Below, one piece after another: positions 1 to 7,846 of a stretch of DNA of 25,483 nucleotides. The DNA is from Gemmatimonadota bacterium. GTDB lineage: Bacteria > 4572-55 > J002. The notes beneath the pieces were generated by a model that worked only from the letters and a program-made list of their open reading frames with translations, was not told where the DNA came from and did not search any database. The position numbers were made by a program, and so were the translations under genes. The stretch lies in contig RFFQ01000120.1 of NCBI GenBank assembly GCA_003697105.1, forward strand, positions 1-25,483, in the 5' to 3' direction. The number at the start of each line of letters is the position of its first letter. The stretch's first letter is position 1.

Positions 1-523
1 GATCACCAAGATTTTTTTTGATTCCTAAGGAACGTTGGTAATAAGTCAGAGCAAGATCATAGTCACCTTGTGCCCGATAAATTGCCCCCATATTATCGTA
101 ACAGCCTGAGATGCGATTATAGTCACCCAAATGCTCAAAGTAGGAAAGGGAACGTTTATAGCATTCCAACGCTTGATCATATTCACTTTGATAGTGGTAA
201 AAGGTACCCATTCGTAAAATGGCATTCGCTAAACCGCGGGTATCTTTTAATTGTTCATAGAGGTTTAGTGCCTGATTACACGCCTGAATTGCATCGGCAT
301 ACTCACCTTTAACTCCCTTTAGCAAGCCTACCATATTGTATGCATCTGCAACGCCCTTGGTGTAATCAAGTGAACTTGCTAAACTTAGCGCTTGGTGGCC
401 ATAGTCTTCTGCCTGTGATGGATCGGAACGAAAAAGTGCATAACTTAGTTGGTTTAAGACATCGACTCGTTCTTCTTTAGTGGCAGTCTGGAGTTTGGCT
501 TCCAACTCTTGGATTTGGCTCAT
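1..523 (-). CDS. TPR-repeat signalling protein, N-terminal part (runs off left edge)
   Basis: This reading frame starts at an ATG at 523-521 and stays open to base 1, giving 174 visible residues; the C-terminus is outside the window. The start has a strong Shine-Dalgarno site (GGAGGTGAG directly before ATG). The start lies 10 bases after the stop of the upstream TPR kinase, so the two are almost certainly co-transcribed and probably translationally coupled. The visible part is made of tetratricopeptide repeats of about 40 residues, with motifs such as YADAIQACNQALNLYEQL, YDQALECYKRSLSYFEHLGD and YDLALTYYQRSLGIKKNLGD. No signal peptide is seen, so it should be cytoplasmic. The first 90 residues resemble the start of the neighbouring TPR kinase (RVDVLNQLSYALFRSDPSQA against KVDLLNELALKFNRVDPNQA), which suggests tandem duplication. 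TPRs mediate protein contacts. A kinase or cyclase output beyond base 1 is plausible but not visible. Confidence 0.9.
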   Translation of the reverse strand, partial: MSQIQELEAKLQTATKEERVDVLNQLSYALFRSDPSQAEDYGHQALSLASSLDYTKGVADAYNMVGLLKGVKGEYADAIQACNQALNLYEQLKDTRGLANAILRMGTFYHYQSEYDQALECYKRSLSYFEHLGDYNRISGCYDNMGAIYRAQGDYDLALTYYQRSLGIKKNLGD

Positions 524-533
524 CTCACCTCCA

Positions 534-2510
534 TCAGGTGGTAAAAAGTGGAATGGATTGATCCCCCTGGGGGAACCACACCGTCACGGTAGTTCCATGA
601 CCGGGTTGGCTTTCGACCGTAATAGTTCCTTGATACGCCATAACGATCCGCTGAATCGTATATAATCCTAATCCCGAGCCGGTTTCGGTTTTGGTGGTGA
701 AAAAAGGTTCAAACAGATGCGCTTTTACGGAGTCTGGCATCCCGCACCCATTATCCACAACTTGGATTTCAACCCCATCATTCAGCGGCCGCATAAACAC
801 GTCTATGGTTGGCTCAGAACAGTTTTGAACCGCATCTACCGCATTCATCAATAAGCCGATAAAAATTTGCCCAACTTCTCCACGTTTTGCCGTCACTTCA
901 AGGGTGTCGGTGTCAAAATGTTCAACAATGTGAGCATGATCCAGTTCATCCTGATGAATTCGGTAGACCTCCCGAAACACCTCTACGAGATTCAATCGAC
1001 CCAATTTACCACTCTGCTCACCGACCAAACCTTGCAAATCGTGGACAAGTAATTTTGCCCGGGTAGCGGCTTCTTGCACAATTTCTGCCGCGCGCCGCTG
1101 TAAATTATATTCAGCGCGGTAATGCTTGAGATATGCGTCCAGATAATGCCCCTCATCGTCGGATTCCCACGCTTCCCAGATCAAAGCCTCATTCAGCGGT
1201 TCAAACCTCATAATATGTTCGATGGGTGCCGTCAATCCGCTGAGAATATTGTTCAGTTTGTGCGAAATCATAGCGGAGAGTTTGCCTAATGTGGCTAATT
1301 TTTCTTTTTCGATCCGGTCTGCCTGTGCCTGAATGAGTTGGGTCTGAGCTTCGACCAATTTCACATTTTGATCCTCTAGTTCCCGGTTCAGTTCCTCCAA
1401 TTCCGCATTTTTCACGCGCAGCAATTCCGCTTCTTTACGGGACTGCTCAACCTGATAGACCACTTGCAAATTTTGGAATTTCCGTTCAGAATTATCGTTA
1501 ACGACTTCGCGATCCAATTCATAAAACCGTTTATAATGTTCCAAGGCGTGACCCAGATCGCCCATAGCCTCGTAAACTTCAGATAGCGCCCGGTGGGCGG
1601 TTGCCCAGCGCGGTTTCTCGGCGGTCTCCTCATAAATCTGGAGTGCCTGTTGCAAATAAGTCAGGGCGTCCTCGTAGCGCTCTTGCTGGTTATACAGAGC
1701 GCCGATATTTTCCAAAACATGGGCTTCTCCGGAACGATCACCCAATTTTCGTACGGCTTTTAAGCACCGCTGATAATGTTCTACGGATCGCTCATAGTTG
1801 CCCAAATTACCAAACGCGACACCTAAGTTGAGCTGAACATCGTTCCGTGCCCGCAGATTACCCACTTCAATAAAGATGCGATCACTGGCTTCGTAATATT
1901 CAATGGATTTTTCGTACTCGCCTAAGCCATCACAATACAACACCCCCATATTCATCAGGGCGATCCCCTCGGTCTCTTTGAGCTGGTACTTCTGGCTTAA
2001 ATCGATCACGTCTTGATAATATTTCCGGGCATTTTCCTGATCGCCCAAATGCCAATTCATCACGCCGATTCCGTTTAAGGCGCGGATTTCACCTTGCACA
2101 TTTCCAGCACGTTGGTAAATGTGAAGGCAGGTCATCAGGTGTTCCAATGCACCCGCATAATCTCCGAGTGCCCGACATACCCAAGCGATGTTCATCAAGA
2201 GTTGCCCGTGTCCTTCGGCATCATCCAATGTCTCGAACAATTGCAAGGCTTGGTCTCCCAATGCTAATGCTTTTTCATATTGGGCAAGCCGTCCATACGC
2301 TCCGGTCAGATGCGCCAAACTTCGGGCATATCCCACTGGATACGCAATAGATTTCGCCAAATGCAACGCTGTCTCAGCCGTCGCCAGCGCTTGGTTGGGA
2401 TCAACCCGGTTGAATTTCAACGCCAGCTCATTCAACAGGTCCACCTTTTGCCGGTCATCATTGGCATATTCTACCGCAAGTTGTAATTTTTTAATATCAC
2501 CGTCAACCAT
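534..2510 (-). CDS. Cytoplasmic TPR-histidine kinase
   Basis: This is a 658-residue soluble sensor kinase. Residues 1-340 are about eight TPR repeats (for example YEDALTYLQQALQIYEE). Residues 350-405 form a charged coiled coil rich in E, K and Q. The kinase core follows. The H-box LGKLSAMISHKLNN carries the likely phospho-acceptor His near residue 417. The N-box LLMNAVDAV is near 553-561, the G1 box VVDNGCGMP near 585-593, and the F/G2 region FEPFFTTKTETGSGLGLYT near 600-618. All ATP-binding boxes look intact. There are no membrane segments, so the signal is probably a protein partner bound by the TPRs. It lies 41 bases after the PAS-STAS gene and 10 bases before the second TPR gene, in one operon. 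A GAGGG element precedes the ATG. No response regulator is adjacent. The family call is firm; the signal and partner are unknown. Confidence 0.95.
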   Translation of the reverse strand: MVDGDIKKLQLAVEYANDDRQKVDLLNELALKFNRVDPNQALATAETALHLAKSIAYPVGYARSLAHLTGAYGRLAQYEKALALGDQALQLFETLDDAEGHGQLLMNIAWVCRALGDYAGALEHLMTCLHIYQRAGNVQGEIRALNGIGVMNWHLGDQENARKYYQDVIDLSQKYQLKETEGIALMNMGVLYCDGLGEYEKSIEYYEASDRIFIEVGNLRARNDVQLNLGVAFGNLGNYERSVEHYQRCLKAVRKLGDRSGEAHVLENIGALYNQQERYEDALTYLQQALQIYEETAEKPRWATAHRALSEVYEAMGDLGHALEHYKRFYELDREVVNDNSERKFQNLQVVYQVEQSRKEAELLRVKNAELEELNRELEDQNVKLVEAQTQLIQAQADRIEKEKLATLGKLSAMISHKLNNILSGLTAPIEHIMRFEPLNEALIWEAWESDDEGHYLDAYLKHYRAEYNLQRRAAEIVQEAATRAKLLVHDLQGLVGEQSGKLGRLNLVEVFREVYRIHQDELDHAHIVEHFDTDTLEVTAKRGEVGQIFIGLLMNAVDAVQNCSEPTIDVFMRPLNDGVEIQVVDNGCGMPDSVKAHLFEPFFTTKTETGSGLGLYTIQRIVMAYQGTITVESQPGHGTTVTVWFPQGDQSIPLFTT

Positions 2511-2551
2511 AATAAATATCCCTCATAATATCTCGCCAGTCTGGATTCATA

Positions 2552-3355
2552 CTATACGGTATCTTTCAGTGCTAAAATTGACTGTAACCCTTTCTGCAAA
2601 GAGGCATACGTTTTTACGTTACTCAAATCCACCCCAATTTGGACAAGGGTCTGCGCCACCACCGGCGATAATCCCACCAACATACAATCTGTACCGAGCA
2701 GACGTGTGGCTTCTACCGTTTTGATCAAATAATTTGCCACTTCGGTATCAACGACCACAACTCCGGTAATATCGATAATCAGATGTTCACTAGCGGTTTC
2801 TACGATTTTTGTAAGAACATTTTCCATGATTTGAGCGGCACGCCGGCTGTCAATCGTACCAACAACAGGCAGCACCAACACACCATCCCAAATTTGGATA
2901 ACCGGTGTCGAGAGTTCCATCAGCGCCGACTGCTGCCGCTGGATAACGTTCATGTTTTCTCGCAATTCAGCTTCATATCGTTTTTGCGCAGAAATATCGA
3001 CGACCGTGCCAATCGTCGCTGGGATGCCGTCGAGTTCGATCAACTCTGCCCGTAGATAAACAGGGATGCTTCGCCCATCTTGATGCAGCATCTCAATCTC
3101 ATATTCATCGGGAACATCTTCACCGGCGAGGCGGCGCCGATTCCGTTCGAGAATCAGGTCAATATATGCAGGAGCAATGGAATCCGTCATACCACGCCCA
3201 ATGTAATCTTCGGGAGAACCTCCCAAAAGTGTTGCAAAAGAAGGATTGACATAAATAACCCGCCCCTCTTGCACGACAAACACACCTTCATGGATAGTGT
3301 TAATTAGCCGTTCATAGAATTGTGGTGAACCGTGAACTACTGCTGTGGAACTCAC
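2552..3355 (-). CDS. PAS-STAS domain protein, RsbR-like partner-switching regulator
   Basis: The protein has 267 residues from the GTG start chosen here. Residues 10-128 form a PAS sensor domain (GVFVVQEGRVIYVNPSF, GTVVDISAQKRYEAE) with the usual C-terminal helix, so it could bind a ligand. Residues 148-262 form a STAS domain of RsbR type, with IIDITGVVVVDTEVA and LVGLSPVVAQTL. Thr204 (VVDT) and Thr236 (AQT) fall where RsbR-family proteins are phosphorylated by RsbT-type kinases; that placement is from memory of the family. An ATG 36 bases upstream (3391) is in frame but has no ribosome-binding site. The GTG at 3355-3353 sits 6 bases after AAAGGAG, so I prefer it. The gene heads an operon with the TPR kinase and TPR protein. 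RsbR proteins normally act in stressosomes with RsbS and RsbT, neither of which is seen here. Confidence 0.9.
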   Translation of the reverse strand: MSSTAVVHGSPQFYERLINTIHEGVFVVQEGRVIYVNPSFATLLGGSPEDYIGRGMTDSIAPAYIDLILERNRRRLAGEDVPDEYEIEMLHQDGRSIPVYLRAELIELDGIPATIGTVVDISAQKRYEAELRENMNVIQRQQSALMELSTPVIQIWDGVLVLPVVGTIDSRRAAQIMENVLTKIVETASEHLIIDITGVVVVDTEVANYLIKTVEATRLLGTDCMLVGLSPVVAQTLVQIGVDLSNVKTYASLQKGLQSILALKDTV

Positions 3356-3468
3356 CTTGAACTCCTTTCCGCTATCCCACCGGAATACCATTGATCGGTT
3401 TCAAATCAGGGAAAATAGCCGACGTGCCGTAAATGTCCAAAAAATAAAGAAGAATAATTTACTCAAAA

Positions 3469-3474
3469 ATTATA
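3469..3474 (-). promoter_or_regulatory. Possible -10 element of the PAS-STAS operon
   Basis: On the minus strand this reads TATAAT, a perfect sigma-70 type -10 hexamer, about 115 bases before the GTG start of the PAS-STAS gene. The bases 17 upstream (GAAGGG) are a poor -35 and lie next to the terminator of the preceding gene. The region is A/T-rich, so chance is a real possibility. Confidence 0.3.
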
Positions 3475-3487
3475 CCATAAAACCGCA

Positions 3488-3527
3488 AAAACCCTTCTGT
3501 TCCATTTCGGAAAAAAGAGGGGTTTAG
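3488..3527 (-). terminator. Intrinsic terminator after the DUF3109-type gene
   Basis: On the minus strand the sequence forms a hairpin with arms AAACCCCTCT and AGAAGGGTTT (one unpaired base) around an A/T-rich loop, followed by a short run of T. It lies about 50 bases past the stop at 3577 and separates that gene from the PAS-STAS operon. Its first arm starts with the same TAAACCCCTCTT string as the terminator after purL. Confidence 0.6.
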
Positions 3528-3576
3528 AGTACAAAAAAAAAGCCTCGCACCTTGCATGAAATTCGTCACTGAAAAA

Positions 3577-4146
3577 TTATTGAGCAGGGTTTTGAATTTG
3601 ATTCACCAGATCATCATACCATGCTTGCCCATACTGCCGGATTAAAGCCGGTTTAACAAATTCATATAGCGGCTTACCTAAAATCTTACCAAAAGTACAG
3701 CCTGAGGCACAAATATACCAGCGATGATAATGCAACGTCTCATACGAGTCGAACCGGTGAATTTGTAACGGGTAGAGATGGCAATAGATAGGCTTTTGAA
3801 AGCGGGTCTTTCCTGCAATAAACGCAAGTTCAAAGGCACATTGCAAAACTCCAGTGTCATCTCGAACCGCATAGGCACACTCTTTTTGATTCACCGTTGG
3901 GAGGACCCATTGTCCGGTGTTATCCTGAAGAACCAACCCTTCACGTTCGATTTGTTGGTATCCGGTCTTGGTTAGATAGGGTTTTACCGACTCAAAGGCG
4001 TGTTCAATCTGCTCAACCTCGCCCATCTCAAGGGGTGTTCCGCTATCTCCAGAGGCACAGCAAGCGCCTTTACACCGCGCCAGATCGCACGTGAACAACA
4101 CCGTCGTAATTTCATTGCCAACCAACACGTTATCAACCACATACAC
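3577..4146 (-). CDS. DUF3109-family (YkgJ-related) cysteine-rich protein
   Basis: A protein of about 190 residues with the cysteine pattern of the DUF3109 family. An N-terminal CDLARCKGACC is followed by GDSGTPLE, then single cysteines in KECAY and QCAFE, YCHLYPL, and a final ICASGC. Nine cysteines in conserved spacing suggest a bound metal (zinc or iron-sulfur), but the biochemical role of the family is not established. There is no signal peptide. The start is uncertain. The frame extends to a TTG at 4167 without a ribosome-binding site. I prefer the GTG at 4146-4144, 12 bases after GGGGAGG, giving MYVVDNVLVGNE before the first cysteine cluster; a second GTG lies two codons on. It follows the VOC remnant downstream of purL and is closed by a hairpin. 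The family call is firm; the function is open. Confidence 0.85.
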   Translation of the reverse strand: MYVVDNVLVGNEITTVLFTCDLARCKGACCASGDSGTPLEMGEVEQIEHAFESVKPYLTKTGYQQIEREGLVLQDNTGQWVLPTVNQKECAYAVRDDTGVLQCAFELAFIAGKTRFQKPIYCHLYPLQIHRFDSYETLHYHRWYICASGCTFGKILGKPLYEFVKPALIRQYGQAWYDDLVNQIQNPAQ

Positions 4147-4178
4147 TGGAAGACACAACCTCCCCAAAGTTCGTTATG

Positions 4179-4408
4179 TCATTCACCGCCCCAAATCTCC
4201 AACACATTGCCTGCGGGATCACAAAACCGAAACCAGAAGTCTCCCCACCCCTGGTTTAAGGCACACCCGGCACTAATTTTACTCCGCTAGAGTGCATTTG
4301 TTCCGCCATGAACCCTTCTAAAAACCCCTCTTCGTGCGGAAGTGATACACCCGCTTTTCCCCGATACGGAGAAGGCCCCGAAGAGGGGTTTAACGCCCGA
4401 TACGTCAT
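4179..4408 (-). pseudogene. Decayed VOC/glyoxalase-fold gene remnant
   Basis: No intact gene lies between purL and the DUF3109-type gene, but two overlapping frames on the minus strand read like the C-terminal half of a vicinal oxygen chelate (glyoxalase/bleomycin-resistance) protein. One frame starts at an ATG overlapping the purL stop (TAATG). It encodes SPYRGKAGVSL and later FMAEQMHSSGVKLVPGVP, then stops near 4255. The next frame continues with QGWGDFWFRFCDPAGNVLEIW and ends at 4181-4179. The DPxGNxxEIW ending is the classic VOC C-terminus. About half of a normal 120-residue VOC protein is missing at the 5' side, and a frameshift breaks the rest. A 13-base inverted repeat that probably terminates purL transcription lies within the remnant. 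The match is by eye; the C-terminal part is convincing, the upstream part less so. Confidence 0.6.
4317..4391 (-). terminator. Strong hairpin terminator after purL
   Basis: A perfect 13-base inverted repeat (AAACCCCTCTTCG at 4391-4379 and its complement at 4334-4322 on the minus strand) encloses 44 bases and runs straight into TTTTT. It starts 17 bases past the purL stop. The long loop is unusual and coincides with sequence that still reads as VOC-like protein, so the hairpin may have arisen inside a dying gene. Confidence 0.65.
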
Positions 4409-6597
4409 TAAAAGAAATCGCCTAAGCTGTGACGATACGTTTCGATAAGCCCTTCCACAAACAGATGGATCCGGGTTTCCTCATTCAGACGAATCACCAG
4501 GGAATCACCCCCCACAACCCCAATCTCCTGCAATGGTACCCCATACTGACCGGCTAGATCACGAACGTTTGGCTGATTCGCGGCGGTGCAAGTCACGAGA
4601 AATCGGGATTGGCTTTCACCAAACAACATCGCATCCACGCGAATACCGGTAGCGAACTGGATGTCTGCACCCACGCCACCGTGAATCGCACACTCGGCGA
4701 GCGCCACGGCGAAGCCACCATCCCCCACATCATGCACCGATTGAACCCAACCGGAACGAATCATTGCCAACACCGCTTGTTGGGTACGTTGCTCCAGAGC
4801 CAAATCCAGTTGGGGAACATCACCGCGAACCATGCCGTGAATCTGCTCTAAATATTCCGAGGCACCCAGTTCTGCTTTTGTTTCCCCCACCAACAGAATC
4901 CGGTCTCCCTGATTTTTGAAGGCGGGCGTCATGACATGCGTCAAATCTGGGATCAAACCGACCATGCCAATCATCGGTGTGGGGTAGATAGCGCCATGCG
5001 GAGTTTCGTTATACAAACTGGCATTACCGCTAATGATCGGAGTATTCAGGGCACGGCAAGCATTCGCCATCCCCTGCAAGGCGTGTTGCAATTGATAGTA
5101 AATATCCGGTTTTTCAGGGTTGCCAAAATTAAGCCCATCGGTGACGGCAATCGGTTCCGCACCACAGGCGACCAGATTTCGGGCGGCTTCAGCGACCACA
5201 ATTTCCGTTCCGCGTTCTGGATTCAGATAGACATACCGCCCATTGCTATCCAAGGTGATAGCTATCGCCTTATTTTTACCCTTAAGGCGGACAACAGCGG
5301 CATCCGCACCCGGTTTGACTACCGTGTTCGTCTGCACCATGTGGTCATATTGCCGGTAAACCCACTCTTTGGAGCAAATATTGGGGGACGCCAAGAGTTG
5401 TAACAACACGGCATCCAAATCATCGGGAATACCAACATCTTCCATCTTAAAAGATCGGGTTTCGCGCAAATATGCCGGTTCGATACTTTGACGGGTGTAA
5501 GTTGGGGCTTCCGAAAGAGACTTCGCCGGGACTTCTCCGACAACCTCCCCGCCGGAAATAACTCGAATCATCCCGTCACCGGTCACGCGCCCAAAGGTGA
5601 CGGCGTGTAAATCCCATTTGTGGAAAATCTCATTTACCTGATCTTCTTTGCCTTTCTCCACAATCAAGAGCATCCGTTCTTGTGATTCTGAGATCATCAC
5701 TTCTGCCGGCGTCATACCAGATTCCCGCTGGGGCACTTTATCAATATCGATTTCAATCCCGGTACCCGCTTTTGCCGCCGTTTCGGACGTGGAGGAAATA
5801 ATACCGGCCGCGCCCATATCCTGTACCCCAATGACAAAATCCTGTTGAAACGCTTCCAGACAGGCATCAATCAGCAATTTTTCCATGAAGGGGTCACCCA
5901 CTTGAATCGCCCCGCGTTCATCGTCTTCTGTATCCAATTCCTTGGAGGCGAAACTTGCCCCGCCGACACCATCTCGTCCGGTCCAATTCCCGACAATCAT
6001 CACGGAATTGCCGACACCCGCCGCGGTGGCACTTTTAATCTCACTCTTTTTCATCAACCCCACACACATGGCATTGACCAGCGGATTCCCCGCATAGGCT
6101 TCCGAAAAATGCACCTCTCCACCAACCGTGGGGATGCCCACACAATTCCCGTAATCACCAATCCCCCGCACCACTTCTGCCATGAGGTAGCGGGTGTGAG
6201 CGCTCTCTTCCAATCGACCAAAGCAGAGCGAATTCAGGCAAGCTATTGGAAATGCCCCCATCGCCAGAATATCGCGAATGATGCCCCCCACACCCGTTGC
6301 CGCCCCCTGATACGGTGCAACTGCAGAAGGGTGATTGTGGCTCTCCACTTTGAAAGTGATAACCTCATCATCCCCAATATCGACAATCCCAGCGTTCTCA
6401 CCCGGACCTTGTAAAACCCGCGTACCGGTGGTTGGTAGTATCTTAAACAACGGACGCGTATTTTTATAACCGCAATGTTCCGACCACATCACCCCGTAAA
6501 GTGCCAGTTCCACGTCATTGGGTTCTCGCCCCATATCCGCAATAATGTGTTGATATTCGTCGTCACTCAACCCAACCTGATGCCAACGTTTTTCCAT
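4408..6597 (-). CDS. purL: Phosphoribosylformylglycinamidine synthase, large subunit (short type)
   Basis: PurL catalyses the ATP- and glutamine-dependent conversion of formylglycinamide ribotide to formylglycinamidine ribotide, step four of purine synthesis, in complex with PurQ and PurS. The 729-residue protein has the length of the short (Bacillus-type) PurL that needs separate PurQ and PurS; neither is in the window. Diagnostic motifs are SEHCGYKNTRP (39-49), ESHNHPSAVAPYQGAATG from 85, and further in DMGAAGIISSTSETA, ISESQERML and SVHDVGDGGFAVALAE. The reading frame extends 22 codons upstream to 6663, but MEKRWHQVGLSDDEY is the normal N-terminus. That ATG (6597-6595) has AGGA 8 bases before it, so I use it. 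The gene is divergent from the rhomboid gene and closed by a long hairpin. It is apparently monocistronic and not part of a pur operon here. Confidence 0.96.
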   Translation of the reverse strand: MEKRWHQVGLSDDEYQHIIADMGREPNDVELALYGVMWSEHCGYKNTRPLFKILPTTGTRVLQGPGENAGIVDIGDDEVITFKVESHNHPSAVAPYQGAATGVGGIIRDILAMGAFPIACLNSLCFGRLEESAHTRYLMAEVVRGIGDYGNCVGIPTVGGEVHFSEAYAGNPLVNAMCVGLMKKSEIKSATAAGVGNSVMIVGNWTGRDGVGGASFASKELDTEDDERGAIQVGDPFMEKLLIDACLEAFQQDFVIGVQDMGAAGIISSTSETAAKAGTGIEIDIDKVPQRESGMTPAEVMISESQERMLLIVEKGKEDQVNEIFHKWDLHAVTFGRVTGDGMIRVISGGEVVGEVPAKSLSEAPTYTRQSIEPAYLRETRSFKMEDVGIPDDLDAVLLQLLASPNICSKEWVYRQYDHMVQTNTVVKPGADAAVVRLKGKNKAIAITLDSNGRYVYLNPERGTEIVVAEAARNLVACGAEPIAVTDGLNFGNPEKPDIYYQLQHALQGMANACRALNTPIISGNASLYNETPHGAIYPTPMIGMVGLIPDLTHVMTPAFKNQGDRILLVGETKAELGASEYLEQIHGMVRGDVPQLDLALEQRTQQAVLAMIRSGWVQSVHDVGDGGFAVALAECAIHGGVGADIQFATGIRVDAMLFGESQSRFLVTCTAANQPNVRDLAGQYGVPLQEIGVVGGDSLVIRLNEETRIHLFVEGLIETYRHSLGDFF

Positions 6598-6647
6598 TGT
6601 ATGAATCCTATTACATTTGAGTACATAAAAGAGCATTTTGCTCGCTA

Positions 6648-6676
6648 AAACTAGCATAGTCACCGCAAAACGTCAA
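6648..6676 (-). promoter_or_regulatory. Possible purL promoter
   Basis: On the minus strand TTGACG (6676-6671) is followed after 17 bases by TAGTTT (6653-6648), about 50 bases before the purL ATG. The -35 is good and the -10 is weak (3 of 6). FCB bacteria often use a different consensus, so this is only a candidate. Confidence 0.3.
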
Positions 6677-6797
6677 CGTAAAAATCGGTAACGTCCGGTC
6701 TATTATTGTCGATTTCTCTTGACGAATGGTACGGAATTACCCATTTTTGCCCCCAATTCATTTTGAAAACCATATCACTCCAGTTCAGGACAAATTC

Positions 6798-7673
6798 ATG
6801 CGTAGTGTGGGTGAGTTCGCCGAAAAAGAAAAAGCACTCCAGTTTGGAACATATCTCGCCACACAAGGTATCGAGAACGAAATCCGCAAAGATGGAGCGG
6901 ATTTGTGGGGAGTTTGGGTTTACCAAGAAGCACATGTCGAAACCGCCCGAACCGATTTTAATCTCTACCGGGAAAATCCGCAGCATCCCAAGTTCAAAAT
7001 CGCGCTAAAACACGATACCTTACTCGGCAAAATTCCGGCTAAAAAAGAAAACACATCACCGCCAGCAAACGATAATGTAATCGATATGCGCGAACGATGG
7101 GCTTCTGGGCGTATCGGCGGCGATACATACTTGACCAAAATGGTGATCATAGCTTGTGTCGTGACGTTTATCTATACCGAGTATATCGACCAACATAATG
7201 CGGTTTTTAATCTGTTGCGCACCAGTTACCGCATGATTAGTGCGGGTGAAATCTGGCGTTTTGTCACCCCCATTTTTTGGCACGGTGATGTCTTCCACAT
7301 TCTGTTCAATATGTACTGGTTACATCACTTTGGCGGGATGATTGAGGTCCTTAAAGGAAAGCGTTTTTATCTCATGCTGATGTTAAGTGCCGCTATCATT
7401 TCCAATTTCGGGCAATATTTCTTGGTTGGACCGTATTTTGGGGGGATGTCCGGGGTTGTTTACGGTCTATTTGGCTTTATCTGGATGAAATCCCGCTTTG
7501 AACCTTTCAGCGGGTTCTTCATTGATAAGGTACTGGTCATCTTGATGATGGGCTGGTTTGTCGCGTGTTTTGTGGGGATTATCCCCAATGTAGCAAACTG
7601 GGCGCACGGCTTTGGCTTGCTGGTGGGTGTGGTGTTCGGATATGCCCCGACAGCATGGCGAAAGCGGAAATAA
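6798..7673 (+). CDS. GlpG-like rhomboid intramembrane serine protease
   Basis: Rhomboid proteases cut transmembrane segments of substrate proteins within the lipid bilayer. The 291-residue protein has a soluble N-terminal domain like that of GlpG (residues 1-75, EFAEKEKALQFGTYLATQGI), a polar linker, and about six membrane helices from residue 112 on. The active site is complete. Ser218 lies in GGMSGVVYG, His270 in NWAHGFG, and the oxyanion residues His167 and Asn171 in HILFNMYW. The spacings 167-171-218-270 closely match E. coli GlpG (150-154-201-254). The frame is open to 6726, but the ATG at 6798 is preceded by AGGA at 7 bases and fits the GlpG N-terminus, so I start there. It stands alone between purL (divergent) and its own terminator. 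The substrate is unknown. Confidence 0.93.
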   Translation: MRSVGEFAEKEKALQFGTYLATQGIENEIRKDGADLWGVWVYQEAHVETARTDFNLYRENPQHPKFKIALKHDTLLGKIPAKKENTSPPANDNVIDMRERWASGRIGGDTYLTKMVIIACVVTFIYTEYIDQHNAVFNLLRTSYRMISAGEIWRFVTPIFWHGDVFHILFNMYWLHHFGGMIEVLKGKRFYLMLMLSAAIISNFGQYFLVGPYFGGMSGVVYGLFGFIWMKSRFEPFSGFFIDKVLVILMMGWFVACFVGIIPNVANWAHGFGLLVGVVFGYAPTAWRKRK

Positions 7674-7712
7674 ATCGTCCCCCCCCCTACCCCCAACCGT
7701 ATTTTGGACATC

Positions 7713-7740
7713 AACCTGCTTTGAAGCAGGTTTTTTATTT
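7713..7740 (+). terminator. Intrinsic terminator after the rhomboid gene
   Basis: AACCTGCT and AGCAGGTT form a perfect 8-base stem with a 4-base loop, followed by TTTTTTATTT. It is 40 bases past the rhomboid stop and is a textbook rho-independent terminator. A C-rich tract (7680-7693) lies just before it. Confidence 0.9.
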
Positions 7741-7766
7741 ATGACCTCTCCGGGTGCGTTCCATAA

Positions 7767-7795
7767 TTGACAGATCACCGCCGAAGTGTTACCAT
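7767..7795 (+). promoter_or_regulatory. Sigma-70 type promoter for the REC-PAS kinase run
   Basis: TTGACA (7767-7772), 17 bases, then TACCAT (7790-7795): a perfect -35 with a 4-of-6 -10. It sits between the rhomboid terminator and the ATG at 7847, giving a leader of about 45 bases. It supports the downstream start of the kinase gene over the longer frame from 7754. Confidence 0.5.
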
Positions 7796-7846
7796 AAACA
7801 ACCTGAGTCAAATCCGATTCTTACGTCCGCCAACAAGGATACCACA

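Noticed and set aside
2188-2724. 178-codon plus-strand frame opposite the TPR kinase and PAS-STAS genes
   Set aside because: It is antisense to two well-supported genes, spans their junction, and its translation shows no recognisable domain or ribosome-binding site.
4322-4391. 13-base inverted repeat as the ends of a small mobile element
   Set aside because: There are no target-site duplications, the enclosed 44 bases hold nothing, and the T-run fits a terminator.
5845-6414. 189-codon plus-strand frame opposite purL
   Set aside because: It lies wholly inside conserved purL sequence and looks like a codon-usage shadow.
6660-6986. 108-codon minus-strand frame upstream of purL, opposite the start of the rhomboid gene
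   Set aside because: It overlaps the GlpG-like N-terminal domain and has no domain or start signal of its own.
7680-7693. C-rich tract as a slippery or recombination site
   Set aside because: It is a short low-complexity run between a stop codon and a terminator, with no coding consequence.
7754-7846. N-terminal extension of the REC-PAS kinase
   Set aside because: The extra 31 codons cover a promoter-like sequence, and the receiver domain starts exactly at ATG 7847 with a good ribosome-binding site.
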